DNA of 64,000 bases. Origin: Rhipicephalus microplus. Lineage: Eukaryota; Arthropoda; Arachnida; Ixodida; Ixodidae. Location: NCBI RefSeq assembly GCF_043290135.1, contig NC_134701.1, positions 30,965,501-31,029,500 of the forward strand, in the 5' to 3' direction. How positions within the stretch are numbered: the stretch's first letter is position 1; each line of letters begins with the position of its first letter. The notes beneath the pieces were generated by a model, which was given only the letters and a program-made list of their open reading frames with translations, had not been told where the DNA came from and ran no database searches. This document shows, piece by piece, positions 1 to 9,422 of this stretch. Position numbers and translations under genes: made by a program.

Positions 1-55
1 CCACGTTCACCGCTTCACGCGATGCATGGTTAGAGAGGGTGCCTGAACGCACCAC

Positions 56-89
56 CTACAGTGTACTAGAATAGAGGCAGTGTGCTCAC
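56..89 (+). repeat. Left arm of a 34-bp inverted repeat around the first THAP pseudogene
   Basis: This 34-bp stretch begins CTACAGTGTACT and ends GTGTGCTCAC. It reappears in reverse complement at 1887-1920 with one mismatch that I can see. The pair flanks 1.8 kb holding the THAP pseudogene and a SINE. Similarity stops at the arm edges. It contains the short motif that recurs elsewhere in the window. Whether it is a transposon end or two insertions of one short repeat is unresolved. Confidence 0.6.
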
Positions 90-315
90 TGCCCTATCCT
101 TGCGGCGCTCCGCCGTAGCGCACTCTGTGTCGACTTCCACGATGCCCACTAGGGGCGCTGACGCTTGACGCACCTGAAAAACTTCTCTTGGTTCGTGTTG
201 GCCGTGTTGGCGGACGGGGCTGGTTCGCTCAGTTCAGTTCGATCGGTTCGATTGGATCAACGTGGGTACCCCGTGTGCGTGTTCTGTGCTTTATGCTTGG
301 ATCATTGTGTAGTAT

Positions 316-873
316 GTGTGCGTGAAGATGCCTAACTGCCGTCGAAATTACTGTTTTGCGCCCGGTTGTCGAACCGGGTACAGTCGTGTGCAGGATGCAC
401 CACAGGCGTCTTTGTTCAGCGTCCCGCGTGATGAAGAACGGCGGAAGGAGTGGGAAAGAAATCTCCACCGTGCAGATAAGAAACTGGATGAGTTTTCTGC
501 GGTCTGCGAACTGCATTTCTAACCGAGGTTCGTTATCAAGGAGTTCGTGCACCATATAGATGGCAAAGAGGTACGCATTCCTCGTGATAAACCGATGCTG
601 TCGGAAAACTCCGTCCCCACGATTCTTTCAAATTCGCCGCAGTACCTCACGAAGAAGATGCCAAAACCGAGAGCTAAAAGGAAGATGTGCGAAAATGACC
701 ATGCAGCCGCAAAGAAAAAGAGCCGAAGTGCTCTCGAGACTGACTGTACGGAATTTCCACGGGCTGCTATTGGTGATTCAGGGGAGGACTGCGACTTCAC
801 ACAGGTTGACGTTCCAACGGAGCCCGAGCATTGCTTGTCGTTTTGTTATTGTTTAAAGACTCCTTCCAAGTAA
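316..873 (+). pseudogene. THAP-domain protein, broken by an in-frame stop
   Basis: THAP domains are C2CH zinc-binding DNA-binding modules found in P-element transposases and in host regulators. Methionine codons at 316 and 328 open a frame with the N-terminal pattern MPNC, a CFAPGC zinc pair (C-x4-C), a basic middle and the closing CELHF (C-x2-H), so all four ligands are present. A TAA at 520-522 follows immediately. The same frame then resumes for 116 codons to a stop at 871-873, beginning PRFVIKEF, as expected just after a THAP domain. The tail is basic (KKMPKPRAKRK) and resembles a nuclear localisation signal. The second THAP copy at 2096 aligns across this stop without a break, so the TAA is probably a nonsense change rather than the natural end. 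There is no transposase domain downstream before the polyadenylation signal at 971. It could be an allele, a sequencing error, or a dead gene. A real 68-residue THAP-only peptide is possible but less likely. Confidence 0.72.
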
Positions 874-970
874 TGGTGCATATCAATGTGTAAATGTCTC
901 GATTTGCCATTATTCAGCCTTTTTTTTACCCTAATATTTCTTGTGCTAATTCTTTCATCACTTATTTGTA

Positions 971-976
971 AATAAA
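971..976 (+). promoter_or_regulatory. Candidate polyadenylation signal of the first THAP pseudogene
   Basis: AATAAA lies about 100 bp after the terminal stop at 871-873 in AT-rich sequence, a typical spacing. It suggests this was a complete short transcription unit. Confidence 0.45.
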
Positions 977-1335
977 CATTATTTCATCAATTTACACGGA
1001 TTTTTATCATTTCTTTTTAATTTGCTACGTCATTAACTTGATGGATACACGAAATATGAAAATTCGGAGGCAATGAATGGAATGGGCTCCGGCAGTGAAG
1101 GACAGGAGCGGGTGTAAATCAATGAAAGAGGTCTCCGTCCTGCAGGACCTAACAGGCTGTTGATAATAATGATGCTACGTCTTGTTTACAGCAATAATCA
1201 CGCCACACACCAATCATCACCTAAAGTCTCGAAGCAGCGATGCTAGAATGGTAAACGTCGTGCGTGGTTGTCATGGTGGTTAAAGTTTGGGTTTAGGGCG
1301 CGCATTCCTGCAGCAGGAACGTAATCAAGAAAAAC
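977..1335. other. Intergenic, no gene seen
   Basis: AT-rich 3' flank followed by unique-looking sequence. I see no coding potential, tRNA-like box pair or long repeat here. Confidence 0.5.
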
Positions 1336-1560
1336 CCGGCGTGGAGGCTGTCTAAGGCGTTGTACTGTTCAACCCAAGGACGTGTGTTCGATCCTAGCTG
1401 CGGTGGCTGTTCTCCTGACGGAGGACAAAAACGAAACAAGCCGTGTGTCGGCATTTCGGCTGACGTTAAAAATTCTAAAGGGATCTAAATTAACCTGCAG
1501 CCCTCCGCTATGGCGCACCTCATAGCGAAAGTGTGGCTTCGGCCCGTTAAACTCCAAAAT
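1336..1560 (+). mobile_element. Diverged Ruka-like tRNA-derived SINE
   Basis: The order of blocks matches the well-preserved Ruka copy at 56599-56841: a tRNA-like B-box region (TGTTCGATCC near 1389), then GCTGCGGTGGCTG, a CGTGTG block, a CGTTAAA block, CCCTCCGCTATGGCG, and GGCCCGTTAAACTCC at the 3' side. The body differs throughout, so this is an old copy or a separate subfamily. No target-site duplication was found. Internal pol III promoters are expected for the family, but the A box is poorly preserved. Confidence 0.65.
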
Positions 1561-2079
1561 TTTAATTCTGACATTGCGAAAAAAAAAGTGCGTAGTGTTT
1601 TTCGCACCTCGGAGCCGCAGTCGACATGACCGCTGCATTAGCGAAACCACTTTGAACATTTAAACGGCCGGAAAATAATACAATGTCAGTTGCTTCACGC
1701 CCTGCACACTGATAAGATGCCCCAAAAGAAGTGTCGTGCATTGCATGTCGCGAACATTGCATAATTTCTGGCATTTCAACAATTGCGCTGTGGCTCTCTA
1801 CTTCGGCGCGCAAAGGAGTTTCAGGTGACGCTGTGAACCGCGCCGCCTCTCGGCGGCGACACGAAGTGGGTCACCCACCGCCGCCTGTGAGCACACTGCC
1901 TCTATTCAAGTACACTGTAGCACTACCCAATATTCTAGTACACTATAATGATGGCTGCAAGTGCTTGCCGCCTTACTTTATCGCGTGTTGTCGCGACGGG
2001 TCAGCGTGTTTTTGGCAAGAGAAGCTGTGACTCTTTCTGCGTTCGACGCTGTGCTAATGACGCTTTGAGGGTAATAGAA
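1561..2079. other. Intergenic stretch with two motif copies
   Basis: No gene seen. It holds the right arm of the 34-bp inverted repeat (1887-1920) and, directly after it, a second related motif copy (1920-1947, containing TTCTAGTACACT). The sequence between the SINE and these motifs is unrecognised. Confidence 0.5.
1887..1920 (-). repeat. Right arm of the 34-bp inverted repeat
   Basis: Reverse complement of 56-89 with one mismatch. Immediately downstream (1920-1947) a second copy of the core motif follows in the same minus orientation, so locally the unit looks tandemly repeated with a period near 28 bp. Confidence 0.6.
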
Positions 2080-2976
2080 ATGAAGAAAAAAAACGGATGC
2101 GCATTGCTATGCACCCGGTTGCAAGAGCGAGTATTCTGGTTTTCGAGAAGCAAATGGACGCACGTTGTCTCTTTTTGGGGTGCCGAAGGACAATGAATGG
2201 TGGAAGCAATGGGACAGAAATCTTCACCGCAAGAACAAGACACTTTCCGAGACTTCAGCTGTGTGCGAGAGGCGCTTTAAGGAGCATTTTATTTTGCGCG
2301 ACTATGTGCACGTCGTCAATGGTCAGGAAGTAAAGATTCCTCGAGGTAAGCCAGCGCTGACCAACGACGCGGTTACTACTCTTCTGCCCGATTTACCAGC
2401 CTACCTCTCAAAGGAGACACGTCAGCAAAGACAACAGAGAAAGCGCGTTGCTGCGAGCCCAGCTACGTGCACGAAGAAGCTGTGCTTGTCTCGACGCGGT
2501 GTTCTTGATACGTCGTCCCCAGGTGTGGGTGCGCATGGTGACGACCGTCTGGATGGGATGATTCCCTGGCATAATCTGCATACGATTGGGAACACTGTGA
2601 GTGTCCCGAACGGTTGGGCGCGACTTGAGGCTCTGGACTTCAATGGTGTTTTGTTCTCCACGACAAGTGTAAAAAAAGAACCTTTTGCTCTTCTTCGCGA
2701 AAGAGTGGTGATGTTTGCAACGGAATAAGCCGACACAGTTACCGCCCACGTATACTTTCGCGGAAAAGAGAGGAAGGACGTTGCAATCAAATCGGTTATG
2801 GAAGAGGCAGAGACTTTTAGATACTGCGATAGTGTTTTCCTTTTCAAGGTACCATGGACCAAGCAGAGTTGGACAACAACTACAAGAAGGATATCACATG
2901 CCACCTCACACACTCCGTAGACATTGCATACGGCATGGTTCTCAGCAGATCTGGCTCAGAAACAGTAAGAAAGAAG
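2080..2976 (+). pseudogene. THAP-containing first coding block of the P-like locus
   Basis: The THAP domain reads from about 2096 with CYAPGC as the first zinc pair and LSLFGVPKD as the FxxP-type core. It reaches CERRF at about 2260-2274. The fourth ligand, a histidine in the family (C-x2-H), is arginine here, so zinc binding should fail. The only nearby ATG (2080-2082) is in another frame. The two frames meet in the run of A residues at 2083-2093, where a one-base length change would join them. After a TAA at 2726-2728 the frame continues (VTAHVYFRGKE) into a block that switches frame near 2849 and ends in a good donor, AAG|GTAAGC, at 2976/2977. The linker is close to that of the 316-873 copy (IPRGKPALTND against IPRDKPMLSEN). 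Confidence 0.7.
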
Positions 2977-3558
2977 GTAAGCACTTAACTTGTTCTGCGG
3001 TATTGTGCTGTTAAATTTTTATGGGAGAAAAGACCTTTTGAGACATAAAAAAACAACTTTCCTGGTACATTTCAGTGTAGTATCATGTAGCTACAAACTT
3101 CATGCGTCTTCGAGGCTTTTCGAAAACTTTTCAGCACGAAAGGGACGGAGCACAAAGTTTTCGAAAATGCATGAGTTCCAACTCGCCCACCCCTCAACTT
3201 CGAGGCTCATAATTTTCAGCAAAAAGATGAATACTATATCTTACCATCCTACTTATCCAAGTGAAAACTAAACGTGTAGTTTAAAATTGTTGCCATGCAC
3301 TTACAGAAAACTGTCCATTTGGATACAGCCTATGTCATGTGTTATTACAAATGAATAAAGGTGCCAGAAGGCAGTAACAGGAAAGCACAAGTAAAATAGG
3401 GAATTGGCTGTGAAAATGATGTTGAACTGCTACAAGAAAATCAAAAAGTTTGACTTGTGCAGTTCGTGATGTGTTGAATAATTTCTTACATAATGTAACA
3501 AGTGTTGCGTAAATATGTCTGTGAATATGAGAATAACAGCCAAACTTCTTTGCTTTAG

Positions 3559-3960
3559 GTGCCATCTGTGTAGCAGGCCGCTGCCTAAAGAAAAGCCTAA
3601 TATCAAGGAAGTCCTGGCTCAAGACAAGAAAGCCTGTGAAGAGTAACATTACTAAGCACCTGAAGCTGACTCGGCAAAAGACAAAGCGATTGGCCTTACG
3701 TGCTAGCACTCACAACAGATGGTTTCCAGAATGAAAAATTCAAATTCCAAAATTACTGAAGACGCCCTCAAAAGAAAACTTGAAACACTGCCATCTAAAC
3801 AAAAAGAGGCCGCTATGCATATGTTTGCAGCAGCTAAACGTAAAGGCGTGCGGGGAATGGCATACAGCAAGAGCTGGATCCTCGCGTGTGTCATTATGAC
3901 AATAAAAGGCCCGAAACTATATTAGCACATGTTCAAGCAAAATATTCTGACACTCCCAAC

Positions 3961-3963
<3 letters not shown>
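3559..3963 (+). pseudogene. Coiled-coil/Tnp_P-type block of the P-like transposase
   Basis: After an acceptor (TGCTTTAG, 3551-3558) the sequence encodes a basic stretch, then an uninterrupted frame from 3719 with LKRKLETLPSKQKEAAMHMF and GMAYSKSWILACVIMTIKGP before a TAG at 3923-3925. Spacing and residues match the segment of THAP9 and P-element transposases that ends in a KSPKLY-type motif, here KGPKLY. The frame beyond the stop still reads QNILTLP, the family's next motif. Several stops and frame changes occur between 3628 and 3720. RTE-A interrupts the block at 3964. Confidence 0.7.
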
Positions 3964-4003
<40 letters not shown>

Positions 4004-4161
4004 GCCTGACTACGTCCACTGCAGGACAAAAGCCTCTCCCATGTTCCGCCGTTAACCCGGTCCTGTGCTTGCTGCTGCCAATTTATACCCGCAAACTTCT
4101 TAATCTCGTCTGCCCACTTAACCTTCTGTCTCCCCCTAACCCGCTTCCCTTCTCTGAAAAA

Positions 4162-6982
4162 TCAGTTCGTTACCCTTAATGACCAGCGGTTATCCTGTCT
4201 ACGCGGTACATGCCCGGCCCATGTCCATTTCCTCTTCTTTATTTCATCTATGATATCCTCAACCCCCGTTTGTCCCCTAATCCACTCTGCTCTCTTCTTG
4301 TCTCTTAAGGTTACACCTGCCATTTTTCTTTCCATTGCTCGCTGCGTCGTCCTCAATTCAAGCTGAACCCCCTTTGTAAGTCTCCAGGTTTCTGCTCCGT
4401 AGCTAAGTACCGGCAAGATACAGCTGTTATATACCTTCCTCTTGAGGGATAGTGGCAATCTACCTGTCATAATTTGAGAGTGCTTGTCGAATGTACTCCA
4501 CCCTATTCTTATTCTTCTAGTTACTTCAATCTCGTGGTTAGGCTCTGCGGTTATTACCTTCCCTAAGTAGACATAGTCTTTTACAACTTCAAGTGCACTA
4601 TTACCTATCTCGAAGCGCTGCTCCTTTCCGCGGTTGTTGTACATTACTTTCGTTTTCTGCAGATTAATTTTAAGACCCACCTTTCTGCTCTCCTTGTCTA
4701 ACTCCGTCATCATGAGTTGCAATTCGTCCCCTGAGTTACTCAGCAATGCAATGTCATCGGCGAAGCGCAGGTTACTAAGGCATTCTCCATTAACTCTTAT
4801 CCCTAACTGTTCCCATTCTAGGCTTCTGAAAACCTCCTGTAAGCACGCGGTAAATAGCATTGGGGAGATTGTGTCCCCCTGCCTTACACCCTTCTTGATT
4901 GGTATTCTGTTGCTTTCTTTATGAAGCACTATAGTAGCAGTTGATCCCCTGTATATTTCTTCCAGAATGTTTATATATACTTCATCTACGCCCTGATTCC
5001 GCAGTGTCTGCATGACGGCTGATATTTCTACTGATTCAAACGCCTTCTCGTAATCTATGAAGGTTATGTATAGTGGTTGGTTATACTCTGAGCATTTTTC
5101 TATTACCTGATTGATAGTATGAATGTGGTCAATTGTTGAGTAGCCTGTTCGAAATCCTGCTTGTTCCTTTGGTTGATTGAATTCTAATGTTTTCTTTACT
5201 CTGTTAACAATTACCTTTGTAAATCACCTATATACTACAGAGAGCAAGCTGATCGGCCTGTAATTCTTCAAGTCCTTGTCGTCTCTTTTCTTATGTATTA
5301 AGATGATGTTAGCGTTCTTCCAAGACTCTGGTACCCTTCCCGTCAGGAGACACCTCGTAAACAGGGTGGCTAGTTTCTCTAACACAATCTGTCCTCCATC
5401 TTTCAGCAGATCTGATGTTACCTGACCCTCACCAGCAGCTTTGCTTCTTTGCATGCTCTCCAAAGCTTTTCTGGCTTCTTCTATCATTACTGGTGAGGTG
5501 TCATCTGGGTTACTGCTAGTTCTTATAGTATTAAGGTCGTGGTTGTCTCGGCTACTGTACAGATCTCTGTAAAACTCCTCTGCTATTTTAACTATCCTAT
5601 CCATATTGGTAGTTATTTTGCCTTCTTTGTCCCTTAGTGCATATATCCGACTTTTGCCTATCCCAAGTTTCCTTTTCACTGCTTTGACGCTTCCTCCGTT
5701 TTTCAGAGCGAGTTCAATTCTCTTCATGTTATACCTTCTTACACCGCATACTTTACGCCTATTAATCAACTTTGAAAGCTCTGTCAGTTCTATTTTGTCT
5801 GTTGTACTTGACACTTTCATGCTTTGACGCTTCTTGATTAGGTTCTTCGTTTCCTGGGAAAGCTTGCCAGTGTCCTGTCTAACTACCCTGCCTCCAACTT
5901 CAACTGCACACTCCGTAATGATACTCGTCAGCTTATCATTCATTGTATCTACGCTAAGGTTGGTTTCCTCACTAAGAGCCGAGCACCTGTTCTGCAGCGA
6001 TACTCTGAATTCCTGTACTTTCCCTCTCAGTGATAGCTCATTTATTGGCTTCTTACGTATCAGTTTCTGTCGTTCCTTCTTCAAGTCTAGGCGAATTCGA
6101 GACCGTACCATTCTATGGTCACTGCATCGTACCTTGCCAACCACTTCCTGCACGATTCCTGGGTGTGCAGTCATTATAAAGTCTATTTCGTTCTTATTTT
6201 CGCCATTAGGGCGCCTCCATGTCCACTGGCGGTTTTCTCGTTTTCGGTAGAAAGTATTCAAAATCCGCAAATTATTGCGTTCTGCGAATTCTACTAGTAG
6301 CTCTTCTCTGGCGTTTCTAGTGCCGATGCCATAATCTCCTACTGCCTGGTCTCCAGCCTGCTTCTTTCCTACCTTTGCATTAAAGTCGCCCATCACTATA
6401 GTATACTGTGTTTTTACCTTACTCATTGCCGATTCCACGTCTTCATAGAAGCTTTCAACTGAAGCGTCATCATGGCTGGATGTAGGCGCGTAAGCCTGTA
6501 CTACCTTCATCTTGTATCTTTTGTTCAGTTTAATTACAATACCTACCACCCTTTCATTATTGCTATAGTATTCCTCGATCTATGTTGCCAGCTATGTTTC
6601 TGTGAATTAGGAACCCCACTCCCAGTTCTCTTCTGTCTGCCAAGCCCCGATAGCAAAGGACGTGTCCATTCTGTAGCACAGTATAGGCCTCATCTGTCCT
6701 CCTAACCTCACTGAGCCCTATTATATCCCGTTTAACACCTTCTAGCTCCTCGAATAGTACAGCTAGACTTCCCTCACTAGGTAAGGTTCTAGCGTTAAAC
6801 TTTGCCAAGTTCAGGTTCCAAGGGCGGCCTGTAGTCCAGAGATTCTTAGCCCCCTCTGCTGCGTTGCAGATCTGACCGCCGCCATGGTCAGTTGCTTCGC
6901 AGCTGCTGGGGACTGAGGGCCATGAGTTATTTGACGTATGCATGTGGGAGGTAGTGGCTAGATACTGCACCAGGGTGGCCAA
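4162..6982 (-). pseudogene. RTE-A endonuclease-reverse transcriptase ORF
   Basis: Reading on the minus strand from 6982: endonuclease motifs FNARTL, IGLSEVR, MGDFNAKVG and CSDHRMV (the SDH catalytic pattern is intact), then reverse transcriptase motifs LKNYRPISLLS, FIDYEKAF, RQGDTISPMLF and FADDIALLS, a thumb region, and a basic C-terminus. It would nick target DNA and prime reverse transcription. Breaks relative to RTE-B: four extra bases near 6556 shift the frame; a TGA near 5226 follows VVYR; a TGA near 4162 cuts off the last ~50 residues, and the tail beyond also changes frame. Codons between breaks are well preserved, suggesting a moderately young copy. Confidence 0.85.
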
Positions 6983-7079
6983 CCCTTCTCTGGTGAGGGA
7001 GTGCGTTCCCAGCGGTGGTTACCGGTGAGGCCGCACCTTAGGCCTCTTAATGCAGTTCCATCAACACGCGGATTTTTTT

Positions 7080-7172
7080 TTCCGGTTGGGAACTGCGCGG
7101 AACCGGGATTTGAACCACGGAGCTCTTGCATGCGAGGCGCATGCTCTAACCACTATGCCATCGCCGCACCCG
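7080..7172 (-). repeat. tRNA-like head at the 5' end of RTE-A
   Basis: On the minus strand this has a box-A-like TGGCATAGTGG and a box-B-like GGTTCAAATCC at tRNA-like spacing. Between them is an anticodon-arm-like GCATG...CATGC stem whose seven-base loop would place CCT in the anticodon position. The acceptor arm pairs poorly, so it is not a functional tRNA gene. RTE-B begins inside the same head, which suggests it is part of the LINE's 5' region rather than a separate SINE. Confidence 0.6.
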
Positions 7173-8391
7173 GATTGTTATGTTCTAAATGTGGGTTTCA
7201 GCAGTGTATCAGTCAAGTTTGTGGTTGTTTTTATAAAAATGTTTTAATGAAATGAGATTTCTGTTGATTACCCCCTTAATTAAGGGTCTAGAGTGTACGG
7301 AGTTGGGCCTCCGATTAGCCTATGGGTGCTGTTTATTGATATATTAAGCGGACAAAATTTAATTTCGGTTGTGAGGTGATGTTACCAAACTAATCTTTTT
7401 TAGTGATTAGGATTATTTTGTCACAAAATAGTTCCGGTACTATTACTCCTGTCCTGATGAAACCTGAGCGGCGACAGGTCTACAGTTAGGACTTTGCACT
7501 GTATGAGTTAGAAGTTTTCCGGTAGGTTATTAGCAAAGTTAAAAGCAATCGTAAGGGGGAAAAACACGTGGTTCAAGACTTTGATCTGACGGGCGTCGTA
7601 CCTTTCTCCCGAGCAGTGAGCCACCCTCCTCCTCTGAGCGAGGGAAGACGCGGGCGCCACACGTTTATTAGCGGTTTTCGTTATATTCTTTCTAACTCTG
7701 TATCTTCCGGTTACCTTAAGCTATTAAAATTATTTCTACACGGAAAAAACCGGACTGCTGTGTTCTAAAAGAAGATATTAGCTATTTTTCGGTGGCGTTT
7801 GTAGCTCCTTTTGAAAATTTGTTTTAATGAAATGAGCTTTTTGCTGATTGCCACCTTAATTAAGGGCCTAGAGTGTACGGAATTGGGCCTCCTGGTAGCC
7901 TATGGTGTGCGGTTTATTATTATATTAAGCGGACAAAATTTAAATGCGTTTGCGAGGTTATATTACCAATTTAATCTTTTTAGTGATTAGGCTTAATATC
8001 GATTGCGGAATAACTCTGGAACTATTAAACCTAGCCTGATCAAACTTCAGTAGTGTCAGGTCTACCCTAAGGACTTTCAACTTTATAAATAAGATGTTTC
8101 CCGGTAGAATATTAACGAAGCTACAAGCGATCGTAAAAAACACTTGGTCTAACTGTTGTTGTTTTCACAGATTCACACAGTTTTCCGCTCCTAAGTTTTA
8201 AAATTTTCGTGTGTAATAGCAGTATTTGTAGTGGTTGAACTTCTTTTATCTTCACGAATAAATAGACACCACTCTGACCCTCCTAGAACCAAAATTGCTA
8301 AAGTTATAGGCAGATATGTGCAGAGCTCACTTACTTCTAAACTTCTAACCCAACAAAATTAACGCTGAGCAATTACCTAAAGTCTTATAGG
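7173..8391. repeat. Degenerate direct duplication, 580-bp spacing, between transposase exons
   Basis: A block of about 330 bp starting GTTTTAATGAAATGAG at 7241 recurs from 7821. Conserved stretches include CCTTAATTAAGG, CTAGAGTGTACGGA, TTAAGCGGACAAAATTTAA, TTTTTAGTGATTAGG and AGGACTTT. Copies differ at roughly a quarter of positions by eye. About 250 bp of unrelated sequence (7569-7820) lies between them. It sits in what should be the intron before the catalytic exon. No coding potential is evident. Confidence 0.65.
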
Positions 8392-8952
8392 ACCGGGTTT
8401 GGCTTTAATCCCAATTTTTTGAAAGTCATTAAGGAAAAAACAAGCACGATGGATAATTTGAAAAGACATGGAGGACTGCTAGTAGACGAAATTAAACTGT
8501 CAGAAAACCTAGCTGTTACTTTCGGTGCACTCATTGAAGGATTCGTTGATCTGGCCTCCTTCACACCTAAGACTGGCAAACACGCTGTATGCGACCATGG
8601 AAGGGTCATTTGTTACATACCGTTTGTTAGGAAGTGGACGCAGACCCTAGTCGTATTCGCCCGTCATGGTAACGTGAAAGGAGATCTGCTAGCAAAAATT
8701 ATGACAGAAGCAGTTATTCTTGCAGAGTATGTGGGATTATTCGTTGACTTCATTACTAGTGACGGCGCTTGTGGGAATAAGAAGATGTGGTCTACGATGG
8801 GAATTGGAGTGATTACAACACTGACAAAATGCAAGGTGCAACACCCAGTTGATGCCAGCCGTTCACTTCATTTTGTGTCCGACTTTCCGCACTTAATTGG
8901 GTGCCTCAGAAATGGGCTCCTGAAGACCAGCTTCAACACACCAGCAGGCGAG
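8392..8952 (+). pseudogene. Catalytic-domain exon of the P-like transposase
   Basis: After an acceptor AG at 8390-8391 an open frame reads GFNPNFLKVIKEK, then RHGGLLVDEIKLSENL, GFVDLASFT, FARHGNVKGDLLAKIM, LFVDFITSDGACGNKKMW and FVSDFPHLIGCLRNGLLK. This is the RNase H-like core of P-element/THAP9 transposases. The first aspartate (VDE), the SDG aspartate and the DFPHL block are in family positions. The exon ends at GCGAG|GTAAGA. It is the best-preserved part of the locus, with no internal stop over 187 codons. Confidence 0.8.
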
Positions 8953-9073
8953 GTAAGATAGTTCAGTAGGTTTTTCTTGCAATTTACCTGTTGCGAGCAG
9001 GCCGTGTTTGTATGTACAGGGCTTTATATTGATAATGCAAATGGCTTGTCTTTTCTCTGTGTATATTTTGCAG

Positions 9074-9299
9074 GTCTCCCTTCGTCCATTACTGAAAGTA
9101 CAGGTTCTTGACGGCTCTAACGTAGCTCTTCAAGCCATGGCGGAAATAACAAGCTGTCAAAGCAACCCGAACAACATTGAGAAAATGAGGGTTCCCTTTG
9201 CATTTCAAGTGTTTGGAAACAAGATGCTGAATGGTCTTCGGCTGTATGAGAGCTGGAACACATCTGTGGAAGCATACAACCGGTGCTCATCTTCTTTGG
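9074..9299 (+). pseudogene. Second catalytic exon of the P-like transposase
   Basis: It starts after TTTTGCAG (acceptor at 9073), and the frame continues in phase from the preceding exon: VSLRPLLKVQVLDGSNVALQ, then KMRVPFAFQVFGNKMLNGL and SVEAYNRCSSSL. It ends at a donor, TTGG|GTAAGT (9299/9300). The 121-bp intron upstream is short, as in many invertebrate P-type genes. Confidence 0.75.
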
Positions 9300-9422
9300 G
9301 TAAGTTCGCGCGCAACGCTTTTTCTGAGGTACAATTGCGCAGGATACGAAAAAAAATCGCAGCGCTATATATTCGACCATGAACTAAATCTAATAATGTA
9401 ACTTCTTGTATTTTTTTTTCAG

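Larger units (their letters stand above)
3964..7172 (-). mobile_element. RTE-A: near-full-length RTE/BovB-type LINE inside the P-like locus
   Basis: A non-LTR retrotransposon on the minus strand. Its 5' end near 7172 is a tRNA-like head, followed by one long ORF (apurinic-type endonuclease plus reverse transcriptase) and a short 3' end running into a trinucleotide tail (ATC repeats on the plus strand, 3964-4002). The same organisation is seen in RTE-B (59135-62279) and in the 3' fragment at 41740-41999. The single-ORF layout, lack of poly(A) and microsatellite tail fit the RTE clade. No convincing target-site duplication was found: the left flank (actcccaaca) does not match the right flank (attgttatgt). 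Confidence 0.85.

Noticed and set aside
2422..2913. 163-codon minus-strand frame
   Set aside because: It is antisense to the THAP coding block, and the plus frame has clear domain similarity.
3966..4002. Histidine- or isoleucine-repeat coding
   Set aside because: It is the ATC tail of RTE-A.
3964..7172. Target-site duplication for RTE-A
   Set aside because: Left flank actcccaaca and right flank attgttatgt do not match; I do not claim one.
7080..7172. Functional tRNA gene
   Set aside because: Acceptor arm does not pair and it is part of a LINE; boxes A and B alone are not enough.
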